A stretch of 9,884 nt of DNA from J095 sp964407935 (GTDB taxonomy: Bacteria; Chloroflexota; Anaerolineae; 4572-78; J111), in the NCBI GenBank assembly GCA_964407935.1, contig CAYOXS010000227.1:1-9884 (forward strand), read 5' to 3'. Below are positions 6,035-9,884 of this stretch, piece by piece. The position numbers were made by a program, and so were the translations under genes. The notes below the pieces were generated by a model that saw only the letters and a program-made list of their open reading frames with translations, did not search any database and was not told the origin of the DNA. Each line of letters opens with the position of its first letter. Position 1 is the first letter of the stretch.

Positions 6035-7246
6035 ATGAAAATTGCTTTGCTGGGGGGCGCCGGGATTATCGGGCGGGTGATTGCCCGCGATCTGGCTCTA
6101 ACCAACGATGTGACGCAGGTAGTTGTGGCCGATCTTAACCAGGCCGGCGCGCAGGAAACAATAGCCAGAGCCGCCCCGGGCGACAGCCGCTTCACGGCGG
6201 CGGGCATCGATGTAACCGACCGGGCGGCGCTGGTCAATTTGCTGCGCGAGGTTGATTGCGTCATCAACAGCGTGCAGTACTATTTTAATCTTGACGTGAT
6301 GCACGCCTGTCTGGACGCCGGCTGCCATTACGTAGATTTGGGCGGCCTGTTTCATACCACCCGCAAACAGCTTGAGCTGAACGCCGAATTTAAAGCCAAA
6401 GGGCTAACCGCCATTTTGGGGCTGGGTTCCTGCCCCGGCATTGCCAACGTGCAGCCGGCGCTGGTGGCCGAGCGGTTTAAAACCATCCGCTCCATTAAAA
6501 TTTACAACGGCGCTACCAGCGACTCGCGCGACAGCCTGGCCTGGCCCTACTCGCTGGCCACTATTCTGGATGAGATGACGCTGCGGCCAATGGTCTGGCG
6601 CAACGGCGAATACATCGATCTGGAGCCGCTGTCCGAAGAAGAGCCGTTTGACTTTCGGCCGCCCATCGGCACGCGCATTGCCCACCACACCCTCCACTCC
6701 GAGGCGGCCACGTTGCCCCACAGCTTTGCCGACAGAGGCGTGCAGGAAGTCTTTTTCAAAATCAGCTTTTTTGGCTACAGCGAAACAGCCTTTCGGCGGC
6801 TACAGGCGCTCACCCGGCTGGGGCTGGGTGATAAAGAGGCGGTTATAGTGAAGGGCAAACTGGCCGGCGGCGAGCTGGCCGAGGTGGAGGTGCGCCCCCG
6901 CGACGTGCTGAGCGAGGTACTGCTGCGCAGCAACGCCACCCAAAAGGGCGAAAATCTGGGCTTCAAAGATATTGCCACGGTCATTGACGGCGCCGATCAC
7001 AACGACCGCCCGCTCACGGTGCGGGTCGATACAATGGCCTGGCCGCACCCTGATTTTGGGGTGAGCGGCGGCACGCTGGTAGTCGGGGTGCCGCCGGCGG
7101 TGGTGGCGCGCTGGCTGGCGGCCGACGAAGTACCGGTCACGGGCGTGCTGCCGCCGGAAACCGGCGTAGACCCGGCCCGCTTTTTTAACGAGCTGGCCAG
7201 CCGCAACATCCACACCGAGGTGACCGTCACCGAGCAATTTGCCTGA
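6035..7246 (+). CDS. Saccharopine dehydrogenase-family NAD(P)-dependent oxidoreductase
   Basis: This 403-residue cytoplasmic protein opens with a Rossmann fold: GGAGIIG (7-13) and, after strand 2, Asp33 in VVVADLN, an acidic residue that usually favours NAD over NADP. The following DVTDRAALVNLLREVDCVINS and GLGSCPGIANV segments match the saccharopine dehydrogenase / LYS9-type superfamily, which includes saccharopine reductase and carboxynorspermidine dehydrogenase. The C-terminal half is the substrate domain. The substrate cannot be named from sequence alone: no lysine or spermidine pathway gene is adjacent. The ATG follows AAAGGAG at 10 nt. It starts 34 nt after the kinase stop with no terminator between, so the two are likely co-transcribed and the enzyme might be a target of the kinase; that last point is inference. 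Confidence 0.88.
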   Translation: MKIALLGGAGIIGRVIARDLALTNDVTQVVVADLNQAGAQETIARAAPGDSRFTAAGIDVTDRAALVNLLREVDCVINSVQYYFNLDVMHACLDAGCHYVDLGGLFHTTRKQLELNAEFKAKGLTAILGLGSCPGIANVQPALVAERFKTIRSIKIYNGATSDSRDSLAWPYSLATILDEMTLRPMVWRNGEYIDLEPLSEEEPFDFRPPIGTRIAHHTLHSEAATLPHSFADRGVQEVFFKISFFGYSETAFRRLQALTRLGLGDKEAVIVKGKLAGGELAEVEVRPRDVLSEVLLRSNATQKGENLGFKDIATVIDGADHNDRPLTVRVDTMAWPHPDFGVSGGTLVVGVPPAVVARWLAADEVPVTGVLPPETGVDPARFFNELASRNIHTEVTVTEQFA

Positions 7247-7247
7247 T

Positions 7248-7283
7248 AAAAAGGGCGTCCGATTTACCCGGACGCCCTTTTTT
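7248..7283. terminator. Bidirectional terminator between convergent genes
   Basis: A perfect 9-bp stem GGGCGTCCG (7253-7261) and CGGACGCCC (7269-7277) surrounds a 7-nt loop, with five As before and six Ts after. It serves the dehydrogenase on the plus strand and the hydrolase on the minus strand. The hydrolase stop codon (TAA, 7284-7282) lies inside the T/A tract. Confidence 0.93.
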
Positions 7284-7911
7284 AGCCCAGAATCTGCCGC
7301 ACTTTTTGGGCCACAGTCTGGCCCAGTTTGCGATGCTCTGCTGCTTCAAAATGGATGCCGTCAAGATCGCTGGAAACAATCACTTCGGCGGTATCTAAAA
7401 AGTGACAACCGTACTCTTCGGCAATCTCGCGGTAGCGGCGGGAAAACAGGCGCGATTTTTCCGCCGCGCCGCCGCTAAACATTTCCTCGTAATCGCTCAA
7501 TTTGGCAATTGGCGGCGGCGCCATCAATAAAACCTGCGGCGGGCCGTCGTTGGGGCCGGTGGCGCTGCGCATGGCCACTTCGGCCAGTTTGCCCGCGCCT
7601 TTGGCAATGTCCTGCGCGGTCACACTGAATCGCATTTTCAAATCGTTGGTCCCCAGCATAATAATGACCAGATCGAGTGGTTTGTGCGACTCCAGGCACG
7701 GCGGCAAATAGGCCATCCCGTTTTTATACCCTTCGATGGGGTCATCCCACACCGTGGTGCGGCCGTTAAGCCCCTCCTCGATCACCGTGTAGCCCTGGCC
7801 CAATGTCTGGCGCAAAACGCCGGTCCAGCGTTCGGTGGGGCCAAACCTGTTTTGCGTGGCCGGGTTGTAGCCCCACGTGTTAGAATCGCCGTAGCAGACA
7901 ATAACGCTCAT
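7282..7911 (-). CDS. SGNH hydrolase, MsAcT-like arylesterase/acyltransferase
   Basis: This 209-residue cytoplasmic-type esterase has no signal peptide. SGNH blocks are all present: GDSNTWG (8-14, nucleophile Ser10), the block II Gly50 in EEGLNGRTT, GTND (87-90, Asn89) and DGIH (184-187, Asp184 and His187). RWTGVL, VIEEGL, DDP, NG-x-x-YLP-x-CL and PLDLVIIMLGTND closely follow the Mycobacterium smegmatis arylesterase/acyltransferase MsAcT, whose triad is Ser11, Asp192 and His195; that enzyme transfers acyl groups to alcohols even in water. The block II oxyanion residue is Gly here rather than Ala. The ATG at 7911 follows AAGGAG at 8 nt. The open frame continues upstream through the tRNA, but that extension is not coding. 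The natural substrate is unknown. Confidence 0.92.
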   Translation of the reverse strand: MSVIVCYGDSNTWGYNPATQNRFGPTERWTGVLRQTLGQGYTVIEEGLNGRTTVWDDPIEGYKNGMAYLPPCLESHKPLDLVIIMLGTNDLKMRFSVTAQDIAKGAGKLAEVAMRSATGPNDGPPQVLLMAPPPIAKLSDYEEMFSGGAAEKSRLFSRRYREIAEEYGCHFLDTAEVIVSSDLDGIHFEAAEHRKLGQTVAQKVRQILG

Positions 7912-7942
7912 AAAAATTGCTCCTTGTGAAAAATTTACCCAT

Positions 7943-7974
7943 AAAAAAAGCGAAACCCGGTTGGATTTCGCTTT
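7943..7974 (-). terminator. Terminator downstream of tRNA-Arg
   Basis: On the minus strand AAAGCGAAA (7974-7966) pairs with TTTCGCTTT (7955-7947) around a 10-nt loop and is followed by further Ts (7946-7943). It ends 31 nt before the hydrolase ATG, leaving little room for a separate promoter. Confidence 0.85.
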
Positions 7975-7985
7975 GCTGGTAAGGT

Positions 7986-8061
7986 TGGTACCCCCGACAG
8001 GAGTCGAACCTGTGACACAAGGTTTAGGAAACCTCTGCTCTATCCTCTGAGCTACGGGGGC
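7986..8061 (-). tRNA. tRNA-Arg (anticodon CCT)
   Basis: Read on the minus strand, the acceptor arm GCCCCCG pairs with CGGGGGT (first pair G-U), with discriminator A and an encoded CCA (7988-7986). The D-arm is GCTC...GAGC. The anticodon stem GAGGT/ACCTT encloses TTCCTAA, so the anticodon is CCT (complement of 8026-8028), reading AGG. The T-arm ACAGG-TTCGACT-CCTGT is complete. All arms fold, so it should be functional. It has its own promoter and terminator. Confidence 0.97.
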
Positions 8062-8081
8062 AAGCCGTATTTCTAAAGCAA

Positions 8082-8109
8082 AGTTTACCACAGAGTCATT
8101 TTGCGTCAA
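8082..8109 (-). promoter_or_regulatory. Promoter of tRNA-Arg
   Basis: On the minus strand TTGACG (8109-8104, 5 of 6) and TAAACT (8087-8082, 4 of 6) are 16 nt apart. Transcription would start about 13-15 nt before the mature 5' end of the tRNA. Confidence 0.6.
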
Positions 8110-8182
8110 GGTTTGCTCTTTGGATACCTGTGGGCGAGAGTTTGGCCAACCGCCGAAAGCGGAGGTTAGCTTGCGGCAGGCG

Positions 8183-8728
8183 TTAGTCGGCGGCGTTGTT
8201 TGCAACGAGCCTGGCCAGCAGCAAATCCCGCTGCAAATCATCGCCCAGTTGAAAGCGATGCTCCCCAACTTCAGCAAACCCCCACTTTGAATAGAAGGCG
8301 ATGGCCCGCGGATTTTTTTCCCAAACGCCCAGCCAGACCACATCGCAGCCGGCAGCCTCGGCCTCACGGAGACAGTGAGCCATCAAGCGAGCGCCGATAC
8401 CGCGGCCAATCCACGGTTTGCGGGCATAAATTCGGGCAATCTCCATTGGTTTTTGGCCGACAACCGCCGCCGGCGCCCCGCCAAATTTCAAATGGGCAAA
8501 ACCGGCCACTTCATTTCCGGCTTCGGCGATGAGAAACCGGGCGTGGGGGTCGGCCAGTTCACGGCCCTGTTTTTCCGGGCTGAAGGAAGCGGCCAGGTAG
8601 GCAGCCATATTTTCAGGCGTGTTGTCCGCCGCAAAACTATCAGAAAACGTCTCGATGCCAATTTCAGCCAGCAGCTTGTTATCTTGCAGGGTCGCGTAGC
8701 GGATGTTGATTGTCTCGGGCATATCCAT
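8183..8728 (-). CDS. GNAT N-acetyltransferase, PaiA-like
   Basis: This 181-residue acetyl-CoA-dependent acetyltransferase resembles Bacillus PaiA, a spermidine/spermine acetyltransferase, along its whole length: IETFSDSF (25-32), TPENMAAYL (37-45), MEIARIYARKPWIGRGIGARL (95-115, the acetyl-CoA loop G108-R-G-I-G112), WLGVWEKNPRAIAFYSKWGF (132-151, with Tyr146 as the likely general acid) and a GDD segment near 162-164. I chose ATG 8728, with AGGTG 9 nt upstream; GTG 8740, four residues earlier with AAGG before it, is also possible. The stop is TAA at 8185-8183. A terminator-like hairpin (8755-8803) lies directly upstream, so there is no obvious room for its own promoter. Polyamine acetylation is the best guess; other small amines or peptides are possible. 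Confidence 0.88.
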   Translation of the reverse strand: MDMPETINIRYATLQDNKLLAEIGIETFSDSFAADNTPENMAAYLAASFSPEKQGRELADPHARFLIAEAGNEVAGFAHLKFGGAPAAVVGQKPMEIARIYARKPWIGRGIGARLMAHCLREAEAAGCDVVWLGVWEKNPRAIAFYSKWGFAEVGEHRFQLGDDLQRDLLLARLVANNAAD

Positions 8729-8754
8729 TGGCTGTATCACCTGACCTTATTAAC

Positions 8755-8803
8755 AAAAAACCGCGCGCCGGGATCAAATCCCGATAGCGGCGGTTTCTTT
8801 TTT
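8755..8803. terminator. Terminator or attenuator between the beta-rich gene and the GNAT gene
   Basis: The outer stem AAACCGC (8758-8764) and GCGGTTT (8790-8796) encloses an inner stem CGGGAT/ATCCCG (8769-8774 and 8778-8783, loop CAA). Runs of As at 8755-8760 and Ts at 8798-8803 make it usable in either direction. It ends the gene at 8874-9884 and lies 14 nt from the GTG or 26 nt from the ATG of the next gene. Confidence 0.8.
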
Positions 8804-8873
8804 GAATGGCTGAATTTTAGCAGCATTGGGTAATACTGTCTACCGGCTGCCGGCAAAGAACTGGCCGGGAATC

Positions 8874-9884
8874 TTACGGCGCGGCCAGCCCGGCTGTCAG
8901 GCGGGCATCCCGCCCCAGCCAATCCACAGGTGGTGCGGGGTGGTACTGCTCGGTGAGGTTGCGCGATACGGCCAGCCAGCACACCGCTGTTTCGGTCGGG
9001 GCAACGGCTGCCGGCAACCACACCGAGGCGGCATTGCCACTGTCACCATAGACCGGAATCTGCTGGCGGTTGGTCCACGTGCTCTGAACCGGATCCCAGG
9101 TGTACATGTACCCGCGGCCATTCTGATGGCGATATCGTACCCAGTATTCCGCGCCGCGATTGCCGCGGGGTTTGCCGGTATCGGCGTTGCAATCGGCGTC
9201 GATGTACAGATAATGCTCAATGGGTTGTCCCACCGCGCCCATCGGTTCGGCGGTGTAAAATGTAACTTTTACCGCTTCGCCATCCTGCTGAAAGGCAATG
9301 CCGGTTAAATCGTAATTGGCAAAGGGCGCGTCGCCAATACTATCGATGACAACGTACTGCGTAGTTTGGGGCTGAACGATAATCTCGCCGGTTTTGGTGA
9401 ATTCCTGCGGCGCCACATTATTGCCAACATTGGTCCACCCCGCCGTAGCCCGGGTTACCAAAAATGGCGAGGTGCTCTCGGCTACCGTCACTTTTACCTG
9501 TAACGGGTCAACCAGAACACCGCGTTCAAATTCGCTGATGGAAAAAACGGCCTGCTGGCCATCAAAGCCGGCGGTAAAGGGCGGCGGCGCTTCCGCCGAA
9601 ACAAACGCAGCGCCGGCTGGCAACGGCAGGCTAATGGACAGATCCCACATCCGGCGGCCGCCAATATTAACCGGGTACAACAGGTAGGTGATTTCGTTGC
9701 CTTTGACCACCGCGCTGGCTTCAAGCCGCAGGCGAGACCAGGGTTTATCCCAAACAAGCGGGATGCGGGTAATATCGATGACCGAATCGCCGGTGAGGAA
9801 ATCGCCGGGGATATCGCCCTTCCAGGAAATCCAGGCGTGGGCGGCGTATTCTGTTTTGGCCGGATCGATAACCTCAACAATAAA
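8874..9884 (-). CDS. Beta-rich, probably extracellular protein, C-terminal 336 residues
   Basis: The frame is open to the window edge, so the N-terminus is missing; an internal GTG at 9710 is not needed as a start. The first about 130 residues visible are alternating beta-strand sequence of the kind seen in bacterial surface or secreted beta-sandwich repeats, with segments ITYLLYPVNIG and LSISLPLPAGAAFVSAEAPP. The last part holds YLYIDADCNADTGKP followed by GAEYWVRYR, an Asp/Asn-rich loop (D-x-D-x-N-x-D) like the calcium-type loops in CBM9-like and related beta-sandwich domains. Trp and Tyr are frequent. No catalytic motif is recognisable. It ends TAA at 8876-8874, followed by the terminator at 8755-8803. 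Cell-surface location is inferred; the signal peptide would be outside the window. Confidence 0.8.
   Translation of the reverse strand, partial: FIVEVIDPAKTEYAAHAWISWKGDIPGDFLTGDSVIDITRIPLVWDKPWSRLRLEASAVVKGNEITYLLYPVNIGGRRMWDLSISLPLPAGAAFVSAEAPPPFTAGFDGQQAVFSISEFERGVLVDPLQVKVTVAESTSPFLVTRATAGWTNVGNNVAPQEFTKTGEIIVQPQTTQYVVIDSIGDAPFANYDLTGIAFQQDGEAVKVTFYTAEPMGAVGQPIEHYLYIDADCNADTGKPRGNRGAEYWVRYRHQNGRGYMYTWDPVQSTWTNRQQIPVYGDSGNAASVWLPAAVAPTETAVCWLAVSRNLTEQYHPAPPVDWLGRDARLTAGLAAP

Noticed and set aside
7986..8061. tRNA-Arg as an attachment site for an integrated element
   Set aside because: There is no integrase gene and no duplicated tRNA 3' end within the window; both neighbours look like ordinary genes.
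7912..8367. N-terminal extension of the SGNH hydrolase
   Set aside because: The frame passes through the tRNA and its promoter. The SGNH motif starts at once after ATG 7911, which has a good ribosome site.

Overview
The window looks like a piece of a free-living bacterial genome assembled from short reads. It has fairly GC-rich genes with AT-rich intergenic gaps and a 100-N scaffold gap. The gene mix is a two-subunit B12-dependent methylmalonyl-CoA mutase, a Hanks-type Ser/Thr kinase with a membrane segment, a large secreted-type beta-rich protein and an S23-type four-helix bundle protein. This mix and the codon style resemble Chloroflexota (Anaerolineae-like) metagenome bins. That assignment is inference; there is no rRNA or marker gene here to settle it.

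Layout. Positions 1-2977 (minus strand) hold a methylmalonyl-CoA mutase operon: small subunit mutA (824-2977), then large subunit mutB (1-308, running off the window). Between them lies a compact unit (about 325-820) carrying one four-helix bundle gene. The unit is bounded on each side by four tandem copies of a heptamer GGRRTCR, with the two arrays in inverted orientation. Removing it leaves a normal 19-nt mutA-mutB junction with mutB's Shine-Dalgarno in place, so it reads as an insertion. Positions 2978-3528 are intergenic. They contain the N gap, flanked by two identical 55-nt copies (very probably a de Bruijn contig overlap), and then a -10 box followed at once by a long 5'-leader hairpin for a small phasin-like coiled-coil protein (3529-3852).

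A terminator (3892-3922) and a sigma70-like promoter (3964-3992) precede a two-gene plus-strand operon. It encodes a four-TM Ser/Thr kinase with a C-terminal helical region (4036-6000) and a saccharopine-dehydrogenase-family oxidoreductase (6035-7246). A shared bidirectional terminator (7248-7283) separates this from convergent minus-strand genes: an SGNH hydrolase close to the MsAcT arylesterase/acyltransferase (7282-7911), tRNA-Arg(CCT) with encoded CCA (7986-8061) and its promoter, a PaiA-like GNAT acetyltransferase (8183-8728), and the C-terminal 336 residues of a beta-rich, probably extracellular protein (8874-9884).

How the genes fit together. The mutase interconverts methylmalonyl-CoA and succinyl-CoA, in propionyl-CoA metabolism. 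A phasin-like protein next door would fit polyester granule metabolism, but that link is only suggestive. The kinase and the dehydrogenase are probably co-transcribed. The most unusual signals are the inverted heptamer-bounded four-helix unit inside the mutase operon and the long leader hairpin of the phasin-like gene. I see no defence system, CRISPR array or complete classical IS element.
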